From: Alternaria dauci
Lineage: Eukaryota > Ascomycota > Dothideomycetes > Pleosporales > Pleosporaceae
Direction of reading: 5' to 3'
Assembly: GCF_042100115.1 (NCBI RefSeq)
Contig: NC_091276.1
Span: 124,001-188,000, forward strand
Length of the DNA: 64,000 bases
Position 1 is the stretch's first letter. Each line of letters opens with the position of its first letter. Below the pieces are notes generated by a model. It was not told where the DNA came from. It made no database searches and worked only from the letters and a program-made list of their open reading frames with translations. Of the stretch, positions 45,655 through 55,800 are shown piece by piece. Both the position numbers and the translations under genes were made by a program.

Positions 45655-45784
45655 TAGATAGGTAGAGTTTGGTGGGGGCTTGGCAAAAGTGTTCCACGAA
45701 CCCGTGTGTTCCACGAACCCGTGAGGTACGTTATTATCTATAAAGCCTTTCTTATTAAAGTTCTAGGTATCTTAGGGTTCGCCT

Positions 45785-45905
45785 GCAAAGCCTTACCAAA
45801 CTACACCGCCTCTACTTGCGTTCGATTGTCTATACTGTTCGCTGTATTAAGAGTATCTCGATCACAGAGGGCACTAAGTCTTAATCTTTGATCTTGATAG
45901 TGGCG
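45785..45905 (-). pseudogene. Un-RIPed fragment homologous to 58,515-58,635
   Basis: About 120 bp immediately right of the outer pogo element match the RIPed minus-strand coding remnant near 58,500. The differences are mostly C/T and G/A transitions (for example GCCTGCAAAGCC versus GCTTATAAAACC). In translation both contain DLVPSVIEILL on the minus strand. This copy is a short, frame-shifted relic. Confidence 0.6.
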
Positions 45906-46338
45906 GTGCAGAGGATGGCTTGGGCCTCGTGGCGACCTGATCGACCCAGCTACTAACGTGACATATAATCTGATGTTAAAGCGCTTAGGCACGATCGCGC
46001 CGCAAAAGAGGTAGAGAATACTATTCTAAATTATAAGGCTTATAGATATAGCTAATAGATATAATAAGATATATATTTAATGCTACTTGTGCTAAAAGAT
46101 AGGCGATCTAAGGTAGCCTTATAGGACTACCTAAGTTTAAATCTACTAGGTCACGGGCTAGTATTTTAAATATACTTTATTTTATTTATACCGCATAATA
46201 ATATAGCTAGTTATAGATTTTAATAATATATAGTCCTTCTTTAGCGGCTAGTTCTTTCTTATATAATTAGCCCTAGTATATATAGTAGCTATATCCTCCC
46301 TTATTTAACTAGTATAGTAGAAGATTTTATAACCCTAT
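45906..46338. repeat. Border into RIPed sequence
   Basis: RIP-type composition starts near 46,010. Nothing coding is recognised before the LTR at 46,339. Confidence 0.4.
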
Positions 46339-46794
46339 TGTTACACAGGGGTTTGCTATACTTCTCTAAGCTCGATCCTTTCTAAGGCGAGATAGGTTTA
46401 GGCGATAGTCCGTGAGGTAGCGTATAGAATAATTAGGTGGAAAAGAGTTATTGTTGTTAACTAAGAGTATAACAATACTAATTCTATAAATAATAGAATA
46501 ACTAGTTAATAATCTGTGTAAGAGATGAACTATTTAAGTTAACTACAACGAGTGTAATTAATAAAAACCGTCTATCCTTTATACCTATTATATTTAATAC
46601 CTATCCTCCCTAGCCTCCCTTCCTAGAGGGAGGTTTAGGAGGACTATAGCCTCCTAGCCTTTACTAGCCTCCCTAAGGCCTTGCCTTAGCGGGATACTAA
46701 TTATATAACTTAGTGCACCCCGCATCTAGCCTTCTTTTCCTTTATTTATAGCTTTCCTTATATAAGGAGGATTTACCCTTTATTACCTATAATA
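46339..46794 (-). repeat. LTR (type B), 456 bp, 3' LTR of the Gypsy element
   Basis: Ends are TGTTAC and TAATA. Internal sequence starts at 46,795 with TTACCCCCCTTCTT, which on the minus strand is a purine run (AAGAAGGGGGG) directly before the LTR, as expected of a polypurine tract. So this is the 3' LTR of the minus-strand Gypsy element. It matches 53,013-53,468 in opposite orientation. It is only partly RIPed, since a number of TG/CA remain. Confidence 0.75.
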
Positions 46795-46984
46795 TTACCC
46801 CCCTTCTTAGGTGTATTATCTTAATACCCTAGAATATTATTTCTCCGCGCCTAGGGTAGTAGTAGAGGTGTAGGCTTAGGTATTCTAGTAATGTTATATC
46901 CCCTCTTCCCTCCTTTCCTTACGTTCCCTAACTATGCCTAAGGTCCTATCTTCTTAATAGGTTTATACCTAGACTTTAACTTAA

Positions 46985-47520
46985 TAGCGCTAGGCGCGTA
47001 CTAACCGTATTCGTTACTAAGGGAATAAAATAACGTTTTATTATAAGCGCTGTAAGGAGAAGAATCTCCGTTATTTTATAGATACTGTATTAGGGTAGTG
47101 CGCGGGTTACATTTTAGTAAAAGCTAAGTGTAGCTTATTTATAACTAAGGAAGAGTAAGAGAAGGTTAAGGCTAAAAAGCGTAAGAAACGCCTAGCGCTT
47201 CTTTATACTAAGGCTAAAGTTACTTAGCTTTACCTAGAAGTAGTAGAGACTAAGGCGCGAGAGTAAGTATTTACTAATTAAGATTATACTATTTTAAGTC
47301 TTTAGGATTATGTAAAAGAGTAAGCTAAGGGGAACTCTACCCCTAGTATAGATTTTCTAATAACTAAACTATTACTACTTAGAACGTCGACTAACTTAGG
47401 CTAGTTACAGGCTAACGCTTCTTTTAATCCCTCTTTTAATTACTTCCTTTCCCTTAAGGACCTAGTCCTCTCTTCTCTAGGTGTTTCTAATAGTACTTAC
47501 GTACCTATAACTTACAGTTC
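46985..47520 (+). pseudogene. Antisense ORF relic with a Cys-cluster motif in the Gypsy 3' region
   Basis: On the strand opposite to pol, the reading (past stops) gives KRCKEKNLRYFIDT, CAGYILVKAKCSLFI and a long basic helix EKVKAKKRKKRLALL, then LYLEVVE. Tyr in two positions where Cys is expected restores by eye a CxxC...C...CxxC...C pattern, as in small fungal proteins with an NLRCF.DT and CAGC signature. Its 3' end overlaps the chromodomain codons in antisense. It may be a retrotransposon accessory gene or a captured host gene. Function unknown. Confidence 0.45.
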
Positions 47521-50340
47521 GTTAAATTTTCCTTTAGTTCCTAAGTGTTCTAGCTCTCTAGCCATCCTAGCTACTTAACTAAGTATTTCTACTAATAACT
47601 AATTTTCTATAGGTCCCTAATTTCCTTAACCTTGTACTCGTCATCTTTAAGCTCTATATTAGTAGCTAGCTTAGCATCTAGAGGTGCTCTTTCTAGGAGT
47701 TTCTTATAAAAGACAGGGTAGATACGTATGCCTAGTAGGAGTTAGAGTTTATAATTTACATTACCTATTTCCTCTAAGACCTTAAATAGTCCTACTTAGA
47801 GGTTATCTAGTTTCTTACTTAGTTGCTTAGTTTTTAAGTTCTGTTATAATAGGAAAACTTTATCCCCCTTCTTAAAGGTTAGTCCCTTAATCCTTTACTT
47901 ATTAGCCGCCTTAGCTGTTATAAGGTTCCTATAAGCTATATTCTTACTTAATTTATTATATAGCTCTCGCATTAAGTAGGCTTTATTATCTATACCTACT
48001 ATAATACTTTCTATATCCTTTAGATCTTAATAAGTAACTAGCTTATATCTATAGTTCACGTAGTGTAGTAAGTACTTTATTATTATAGACCTAGTACTAT
48101 TATAGGCTAGTTATACTATTAGTAAGAGTTTAACTTAGTTATCTTATAGCTTATTAGCGTATATCCTTAGATACTATTCTAGTATTTAGTTTATTCTTTT
48201 TATCTAGCTATCTATTTTAGGGTAAAAGCTAGTTAATAGCTTCTTCTTTACACCTAACTTTACTAGGAATGTATTCTAATACTTAGAAGTAAATAGTTTA
48301 TTATAATTAGTAATAAACTCTTTAGGTATCCTATATTCTAATATTAGTGCCTTACTAACCTTATACACGCATTCTTCTACTATAATAGTTTCTTTAGTAG
48401 GTATAAACTTTACTCCTTTTATATATTAGCACACAATAACTAGGATTATATCGTATAATTTTCTAGATCCTAGTTCTAACAATTTTAGGAGCTTTACTAT
48501 AAAGTCTATTATTACGCTACTCTATAGTCTTATTAGTAGCAGTAAGGGTTATAACAGGCTATAGGGCTTATATCTCTTAGGCTTATTCTAGTAATAAGCT
48601 AAATAGTTACCTAGGACGTCCTACACCTTCGCTTATAAGCGTAGTATAGCGAACACCTTAGCTAAACATCTAACTATTTCTTCTAGTAATATATATCTAT
48701 ATTCTAAGGATTTATATAGTTCCTAAATAAGACTTAGTCTTATATATAGAGGTATATATATTTAATTTCTTTAAATTATATCTTAGTACTCTTATTTATC
48801 CTATAATAGTTTATTAGAGCTATTCTCCTTAGGCTTAAACTACTAGCTAGTAGCCTTCTACTACTATTACTACTATAATAATTCTACCTACTTAGCTACC
48901 TTAGCTACCCTAGCTAGTTCTGGCTAGTTGTAACGTAGTGTACTATTAGGCATCTTCTTAAATATAGTGTTATATAGTTCTTTATAACTTTCTTTGCGTA
49001 AGTTAGATCTCCTACTTAGAGTATCTACTACTCTATTAAGCGTTCTAGCGCGGTATATTATCTTAAAGTCAAACTAAGCTAGTATCTTAGCCTATTAGAC
49101 TTATTATCTATTAAGTTTCTTTATTATTATAAAACCTACTAAGTTCTAGTAATTAGTAAAAACCTTAATCTAGTGTAGTAGTCCTAGTAAATAGACTTCC
49201 TACTATTTAAAGGTATTAACTACTCCTAGTAGCTCCTTATTATAAATGTTGTAGTTAAGTTCTACTCTAGAGAACTTCCTTAAGTAGTAGAACACTAGTC
49301 TCTACTTCTTATCTAGGCACTGCTATAATAATATAGCTCTAAGTGTATAGTCTAACGCGTTAGTCTTAACTCGCGTCTCTCGTTTTAGGTTATACATTTC
49401 TAGTATAGGTGCCTTAAGGAATATCTACTTAATTTAATCAAAAGCCTCCTAATATTCCTTATTCTATTTAAAACTAATTTCCTTCTTCGTAATCTTAGAG
49501 AGGGGTGTTGTGATCTTTAAGTAATCCTTAATAAACTTCTAGTAGTAGTTAGCAAATCCTAGGAAGGATTGCATATCCTTGACTATTTTGGGCGTTAGCC
49601 ACTCCTATACAGCCGCTATCTTCTTTAGGTTTATCTTTACTCCCTCTATAGATATAATAAAGCCTAGGTATTCTGTTTCCTTTATATAGAATTTACACTT
49701 CCCTAGCTATAGGTACAGCTTATATTCCTTAAGCTTCCTTAGCACTTTCTTAATATACTCTATATATTCTTCTAGTGTACTACTAGTGTATACTAGTATA
49801 TTATTAATGTACGCTATAACGAAGATCCTAAGGTATTTATAGAGCGCATTATTAATAACTAATTAAAATATTACTAGGGTATTTATTAACCTAAAAGGCA
49901 TTACTATATACTTAAACAGTCTATATTTCGTCTTAAACGCTATTATCTATTTATGTCCTTCCTTAATCCTAATTTAGTAAAATCCTTCCTAAACGTCAAA
50001 CTTCGTAAACTACTTAGCTCCCTAGAGTTAATCTATAAGCTTAGTTATTAGTAGTAAGGGATATTAGTTCTTCTAAGTAACGCTATTCAACCTATAAAAG
50101 TTAATATATAGTTACTACATCCTATTAGGCTTCTTTATAAATAAGATAGGTAAGGCTATTAGGCCTAATCCTAGTTAGATAAATCCCTTCTTTAGATTCT
50201 TCTAGATATAATCCCTTAGCTCAGCATTATACTTAGGCGATATAGGGTATATAGGTCCTAGGCTTAGCTTTACCCCTTTATTAAGGATAATCTTATAATC
50301 CTAATCCTAATAGTCTACTAAGTCTATAGCTTTGTTTTCC
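47510..50340 (-). pseudogene. RIPed Gypsy pol (RT, RNase H, integrase, chromodomain)
   Basis: Suppressed-stop reading shows LRDYI.KNLKKGFI, FTKFDVQEGFY, AFKTKYRLFKYIVMPF and FVIAYINNILVYTS (the YxDD box with both Asp changed to Asn). LGFIISIEGVK and the RNase H end RTLNRVVDTLSRR follow. The integrase has VIIDFIVKLLK, IPKEFITN, FTSKY and the QYLRIYAN helix. A GPFKVLE-like integrase tail leads to a chromodomain with DDEYKVKEI and a final aromatic segment near 47,520. All domains are in one orientation. The many TAG/TAA codons make it non-functional. Confidence 0.88.
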
Positions 50341-52022
50341 TTAAAGAGTTCTCTAAACTTATTAGTTTAATACTCTTTTAGTATCTCTAATAGTAAGTGT
50401 CCTTCCTTTATAGTTGTGACTTATCTTATCTAGATAACTCCTACTCTCTAAGGGTCCTTCTTATAGATTCTCCTAATCTTATAAGGCGAGATCTTACTAA
50501 ACCTCCTATCTTAGGTTAAGCTCTAGTCCTTTAGGCTTACTCTTCTATATACTCTAGTAACCTTATATATAGGTTCTCTTCTAAGTATTATTTATTTTTA
50601 CTAGTTAATAGTAGGGTTATAAGTATCTAGCTAATTATAACCTATTAATATATCTAGTCTACCTAGATCTATAATATTAATATTTATTTAGCACTCTATA
50701 CTAGCTATCTATAGCTTTATTAATTTAGTTTCTATCTATATTATACTATTTCTATATTCTATAAGCTTTTTATTAGCTAGTACTACTAGTACTAGATTCT
50801 TCTTAATCTAGTATAGTACTCTGTGCTTCTCTACTACTTAGGGTAAGATTATTATTTGTGCGGCCCCGCTATCTACGAGCGCCTTAATGTTCTGTCCCTA
50901 TATAGATATAGTCGTAAGTAACTACTTTACCTAACTATTAGTATCCTATACCTTCCTAAGGGTTATTTTAGGACTACCTTTACTAGTGTAACCCTATCCC
51001 TAGTAGTATCTTAGTTTTTTAACTGCTTACCTTTCCTATACCTAGGAAAGTAGCCTATGTTATTCTTTAAGCTATAGTGCGTCAAGCACCTATTATTATA
51101 ACAGAAGCTCTAGTAAATATTCTAATAAGGTATCTCCTCCCTAGTAATCCTCTTCTTTAGTTTAGCCTTCTTAGCCTTATAAATCTTATAGTTTATAACC
51201 TTATAGATATTTAATAATAGGGTATAATAATAATAGTTATCTACCTTATATACTTCCTTAAGCTACTTATAATAGAAGTTATACCTATTCCTATATTATA
51301 TCTATAGAAGTTAGTAGTAGATCTCTACTTTCTTTAGTTTATATAGGTAGTAGTTATCTACTAGATATTTATCTACCTAGAGGTTTAGGTAATAGTACTA
51401 GTCCTAGTCTATTCTATATTCCTCCTTATCCCGTTTATAGAACTCGTAATTAATTTTATAGTAATACTAATATAAATCATTATATTCCTTAGTATAATCT
51501 ACTTTAGAAGCTTCTTAGTCCTTAACCTTAGCTATTAGATTATTAAAGTAGGGTTATTAGTGTATCGCCTAATACCTAATTTCTTTAGTATTTAGGCTAG
51601 TAATTATAATTCGTTCACGAACTATATATTCGTTAGCGTAGTGTATCTTATTACTATATACTTAATACTAGTTATTAGCTAGTTATTCTATTATAATAGT
51701 ACTTTTAACCTTTTAGTTAGTTTTCCTTAGCTAGTTTATAGTAAGGACTTTATTATCTAATTTTACTCTTAGGATAATTTCGTAGCTTTCCTTATCCTCT
51801 AAGCGTACCTCCTTATATAGGTCTAAGTTACTTAGGTTATCGTCTAGCTCTATCCCGGCTAGGTAAGGCGTACCTTATCTAATTATCTAGATCTTAATAG
51901 CTGCCTATTTAACTTATTCTTCTTCGTAATCCCTAGCGAAGTATCCTATCTTACGATATTAAAGATATACTTTATTATTATAACGCCGCTAGCGTTCTTC
52001 CTTAAAGAGACTGTTATATCTT
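50341..52022 (-). pseudogene. RIPed protease/gag C-terminal region of the Gypsy element
   Basis: Between gag and RT the minus strand carries a readable but heavily mutated stretch. Around 51,110-51,070 a CYNNR-L-HYS-like block may be a degraded zinc knuckle. The protease active site cannot be pinned down. Confidence 0.5.
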
Positions 52023-52508
52023 TTACCTGTTACAAGGTAACAAGGAATTGCTTCCCTTTCATGCAGGTCGTATAAAGGAAGACCATCAGGCGGACACGAT
52101 AGACGAAAGTGGATCTAGGGCGGGGCCCAGATCACGTGAAAGGAATGGCATCCCGCCAAGACCTGGCCTCTAGGAGGCCAGTGAGGATTGGGAGGTCACG
52201 GCCCTCCTAGGCCTCCCTCTTGGAAGGGAGGGTAAGGAGGACAGGACCTATAGCAATGGGTATAAGAATGTGTTGGATCTCATTATTACACTCGTTGTGG
52301 TTAACTCAAATAGTTCATCTCTTACACAGATTGTCAACTAGTTATTCTATCGTTTATAGAATTGGTATTGTTTATCCTTTAGTTACAACGATAACTCTTT
52401 TCCACCTAATCATTCCATACGATACCTCACGGACTACCGCTTTAGTCTACCTCGCCTTAGTACGGACCGAGCCTAGAGAAGTATAGCCTAACCCCGTGTA
52501 ACATTACC
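52023..52508 (+). mobile_element. Young solo LTR (type A) with TTACC target duplication
   Basis: A 476-bp LTR at 52,028-52,503 has ends TGTTACA and GTAACA and is flanked by TTACC on both sides (52,023-52,027 and 52,504-52,508). Unlike everything around it, it is full of CpA, TpG and CpG, so it was not RIPed. It interrupts the gag region of the RIPed Gypsy element. Its full-length RIPed relative is at 7,274-7,748. Strand is inferred from the polypurine-tract orientation of the related type B LTR. Confidence 0.92.
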
Positions 52509-53012
52509 TCCTTAGGGCTTCTTATCCTTAGGTTTATCTTATACCTTACTAGTTATAATAGTATTACTATCCTTATTAAATCTCCTACGTTATTTTTTTA
52601 TATTAGGTAGGTTAGGTTAGAAGTATTTCTTCTAGTTATTTTATTCCTATAACCTATTATTAATATATATAGCTAGCTTAATTAGAGTGTATAGTGTTCT
52701 AGGCTTATTATAGTATTTAAGGCTGTCCTTTAGATTTTCTGTAAGGCTAGCTTGAAATACTATTTAACGTGCTATATTATCCTAATTAATCTATACTTAT
52801 AGTTACTTAACTTCCGCCGTATATACTAATACTAACGTAGTCTACCTTAGGCGAGTAATCTTCTTCTCTACCTAGTTCTAAGCGTCTACTTCTCTAAAGA
52901 TACGTCCTATCTCTTATTTAAACTCTATCTAACTTATAAATAAGGTACGGGTTCCTTCTTTAGTGCCTATATATTCTACGTCTAGTAGGTAATTATCTAT
53001 ATAGGGTTGCAT
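52509..53012 (-). pseudogene. RIPed Gypsy gag, central part
   Basis: On the minus strand the sequence reads PYIDNYLLDV, IEFK.EIGRIFREVDA, KKITRLRQTTLVLVYTAEVK, FQASLTENLKDSL and YINNRL, the conserved retrotransposon gag core. The N-terminal part before PYIDNY is missing, because an LTR in the opposite orientation begins at 53,013. The ATG at that junction is therefore probably not the original start. Confidence 0.75.
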
Positions 53013-53468
53013 TATTATAGGTAATAAAGGTTAAATCTTCTTTATATAAAGAAAGTTATAAATAAAAGAAAGGAAGGCTAGGTATAGGGCGCACTAAGTT
53101 ACGTAATTAGTATCCCGCTAAGGTAAGGCCTTAGGGAGGCTAGTAAAGGCTAGGAGGCTATAGTCCTCCTAAACCTCCCTCTAGGAAGGGAGGCTAGGGA
53201 GGATAGGTATTAAATATAATAGGTATAAAGGATAGACGGTTTTTATTAATTACACTTATTATAGTTAACTTAAATAGTTTATCTCTTATATAGATTATTA
53301 ACTAATTATTCTATTATTTATAGAATTAGTATCGTTTATTCTCTTAGTTATAATAATAACTCTTTTCTACCTAATTATTCTATACACTACCTTATAGACT
53401 ATCACCTAAGCCTATCTCGCCCTAGTACAGACTAAGCTTAGAGAAGTATAGTAAACCCCTATATAACA
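53013..53468 (+). repeat. LTR (type B), 456 bp, inverted relative to 46,339-46,794
   Basis: Full-length and the same size as the LTR at 46,339, but in opposite orientation and more RIPed. Left flank TGCAT, right flank CCTAA, so no target duplication. It truncates gag on its left and abuts a partial LTR on its right, so it is probably a later insertion with deletion or the product of recombination. Confidence 0.78.
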
Positions 53469-53592
53469 CCTAAATATTAGACCTTAGTGTAATAGTATAT
53501 TATATAACTTAGTGCGCCTTATACTTAGCCTTCCTTCCTTTATTTATAACTTTCCTTATATAAGGAGGATTTAACCTTTATTACTTATAATA
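53469..53592 (-). repeat. Truncated type B LTR remnant
   Basis: 124 bp matching the part of the 46,339 LTR nearest the internal region, in the same orientation as that LTR (shared TATATAACTTAGTGC and TTCCTTATATAAGGAGGATTTA). This could be what is left of the original 5' LTR. Confidence 0.65.
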
Positions 53593-54250
53593 TTAGGATA
53601 GATAAGTATAGAAATTATATATTAAAATAGGATAAAACCCTAATCTAAGCCTATAGATATAATTAGTTAGTATTAGATTAGAGCCGCCTTATATACTTAA
53701 CACTAAATACTATAGTATCTATTTCTTTACTAGATATATCTTTAGGGTAACCTTAATTTACGTAGGTATAGTACTTACTAAGTTATATCTCTCTATCCTT
53801 AGGTAGCGCAAAATATTAGTAGGAATTTAGAATTATTTTCCTATCTTTATATAATAATTATATATACTATCTAGTAGTTAGATAAAGAATAAAAGGCTCT
53901 ATAATAGTGCTACTAGTAAAAGCACGTAGGTAATAGGATATAGTACTAAGACTAGACTAGATATATACTTAGTAGCTAAAGATCTTTAAAGGAATAGAGG
54001 TAAGTGTAAAGTCCTATATATAAAGTAGATTTAAGATACTATACTATAATATCTTATAGTATATCTAGCACTAGACTACTAAGTGTCTTTATCTTCTACT
54101 AACTATCCTAAGTAGCTATCTTAGTTATCTTTAGTATTAACGCGAGACGCTTTACACTTCTAGTAATACTAGTATAGTAGATAAAGTAGTATTAAAATTA
54201 CTATAATTACGTATACTAGTATTACTATAATTAATATTATATAGCTACTA
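53593..54250. repeat. RIPed tract without recognisable gene
   Basis: Strong CpA/TpG depletion. No family seen. Confidence 0.45.
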
Positions 54251-55800
54251 CTTATGTTTTTCTTAGGGAGAGGAGAAGAATAAAGAGGTAAGGTAAGTAT
54301 ATTAGGCAGAGTATATTTACTAATATATTAGGACTAGACGTTTACAGACTACGTAAGGTAAGTTAAAACCTAATAATAAGTTAAGAGAGTATACTATAGT
54401 AACTAAGTAAAGCTATATATAAAGATATTAAGAATAAGCTATAGTCCTTATAGCCTTACTTCTAACTACTTAGAGCTATTTAGCTTAAGTATAACCTATA
54501 CTATCTAAATCTAATTTCTATCTATATATTACGTTATAAGTATTCTTATACTTATAAGTTCTCTTATTTAAGAGAATCTATTTATCTAGGTTATTAAGAA
54601 TTATAGAAGTTATAGTTAGCTTAAGTTATTCTAGTACTATAGGTAAAGTAGATAGTAACTATAGTTTAGTATTATAAGATAAGTTATATTATATTACTTT
54701 AATATAAAGTCTTATAATTTTAATATCTATATAAGCTATATGCTACAGCTTAAGCCTAATACGTAATATTCTTAATAGTATACCCTCTATCCCCCTTAAT
54801 AATACTATAAGTATTACTCTAGCTAATCTTAATATTATTACTCTCTAGGCTATTTAGCTTAGTATTAGGGGCGTAGCTAGTATCTATAAAGTAGTAGCTA
54901 GTTTCTATTCTAGGCGTAGCGTTCTAATTATAAGTATTAGAAGTAAGTCTTTCTAGCCTATAGTAGTACTCTTAAGATAGTAGATATCTATAAGGTATAT
55001 ATATATAATAGTAGTATTAAGCGCGCTCCTTATTATAGTAATACTTAATATATTTCTACTAACTTCTAGTTATACTTATACTACTTAAACTACTACAGCT
55101 AGTTAAATCTTTACTATAATTACTAGATCTAGGCTATTCTCCTCCTATTAGAACTTTACTAGTAAGAGTTAGGAGTATAGTATAGTATATAGTTAAACTA
55201 GATATACTACTTAAGCTAATAGGTATAGTATTAGTACTAGAGCCTAAACTAATCTAAACTAAGGCGTAGTTTATAAATAATTTATACTTACGGTTTAGCT
55301 AGATCTAAGTAAAGACTACTAGGCTACTTAGTATATTTACAGGAACCTTAAAGTAGAAGACCTAAGGGTTATCTTCCTATTAGTAGGGGTAGTTCCTATA
55401 GTATAAAGCTATAACTTTCTAGGTCTAACCTTTATTTATAGAAAAGCTAACCTAATAGCTTCCGCTATAGTATATTAATCCTAGAGTACCTATAGTATAT
55501 ATATAATTAGATAGCTAGAAGTATATATCCTAGCCTAGTTCCTATATTACCTATAGCTAGCCTTCTTCTATATATAGAAGATTAAGATAACTATAGTAGT
55601 CCCTAGGGGAGGGTAGTATTAGCCTACTATTAGAATTATAATATCTAATAGGAAAGTTAAGTTTATTATCTACTTACGTTATTAAATAGTTCGCTTCTAG
55701 ACTACTACTTAGAGGGGGTAGATACTATAGTAATATATAGGCTTAAGCTATAGCTACTAACGTTATTAGGAAGATATAAACTATATATATATTATAGTAT
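54251..55800 (-). pseudogene. RIPed secreted LPMO-like protein
   Basis: On the minus strand a hydrophobic signal-like segment (VYIFLITLVAIA.A, near 55,790-55,740) is followed directly by YILL. Lytic polysaccharide monooxygenases have their copper-binding N-terminal His at this position, and His to Tyr (CAT to TAT) is a RIP change. Next come DNKLNFP, LPSP, YYSGSYQVSFSINKG and FYFKVPVNIPSSPVVF. LNRKYKLFINYALVQI, near 55,270, ends the immunoglobulin-like core. A long Ser/Thr-rich tail extends toward 54,250. The order of blocks fits an AA11-like or related LPMO with a C-terminal extension. Such enzymes oxidise chitin or other polysaccharides outside the cell. The exact AA family is unsure. Confidence 0.55.

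Larger units (their letters stand above)
34913..45656. mobile_element. 10.74-kb TIR-bounded cargo segment inserted at a TA
   Basis: The segment 34,915-45,654 is flanked by TA on both sides (34,913-34,914 and 45,655-45,656). Its first and last 28 bp are inverted copies with three transition differences, starting ATATCCC(T/C)CACTA and ending CGAGAACCAC. The right end has a second GTAACGAGA just inside. Deleting it restores a continuous 5' leader for the outer pogo gene. Inside are a zinc-finger-like relic, a nuclease-like gene, a BTB gene, a Fot1-like transposase, a minisatellite with a further pogo insertion and an intact NmrA-like gene. The Fot1-like protein is the obvious candidate mobiliser, but I cannot prove that it recognises these TIRs. 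Confidence 0.7.
33140..45733 (-). mobile_element. Pogo-like DNA transposon split by a 10.7-kb nested insertion
   Basis: The left end starts at 33,142 after a TA (33,140-33,141), and the right end stops at 45,731 before a TA (45,732-45,733). Both ends begin ACGTACCT on their own strand and share about 47 bp of TIR through GCCAAGCCCCCACCAAA. The right TIR has an extra internal copy of a 17-bp block (ACGGGTTCGTGGAACAC). The element proper is 33,142-34,914 plus 45,657-45,731, 1,848 bp in total, close to the 1,844 bp of its relative at 41,134-42,977. The two pieces are separated by a TIR-bounded insertion in the 5' leader of the transposase gene. Confidence 0.85.
46795..53012 (-). mobile_element. 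RIPed Ty3/Gypsy chromovirus, internal region
   Basis: Minus-strand order from right to left is gag (53,012 to about 51,000, interrupted by a later solo LTR), reverse transcriptase (about 50,330-49,450), RNase H (to about 49,010), integrase (about 48,700-47,700) and chromodomain (about 47,640-47,510). This order and the chromodomain define a Ty3/Gypsy chromovirus. RIP has converted most Trp/Gln codons to stops, and the catalytic YLDD box reads YINN. The gag N terminus is cut off by the LTR at 53,013. Confidence 0.88.

Noticed and set aside
52220..52486. 88-codon ORF
   Set aside because: Lies wholly within the solo LTR and depends on LTR sequence. Not a gene.
46339..53468. Reading the two full type B LTRs as a normal LTR pair
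   Set aside because: They are inverted relative to each other, flanks differ and the gag N terminus is missing at 53,013.
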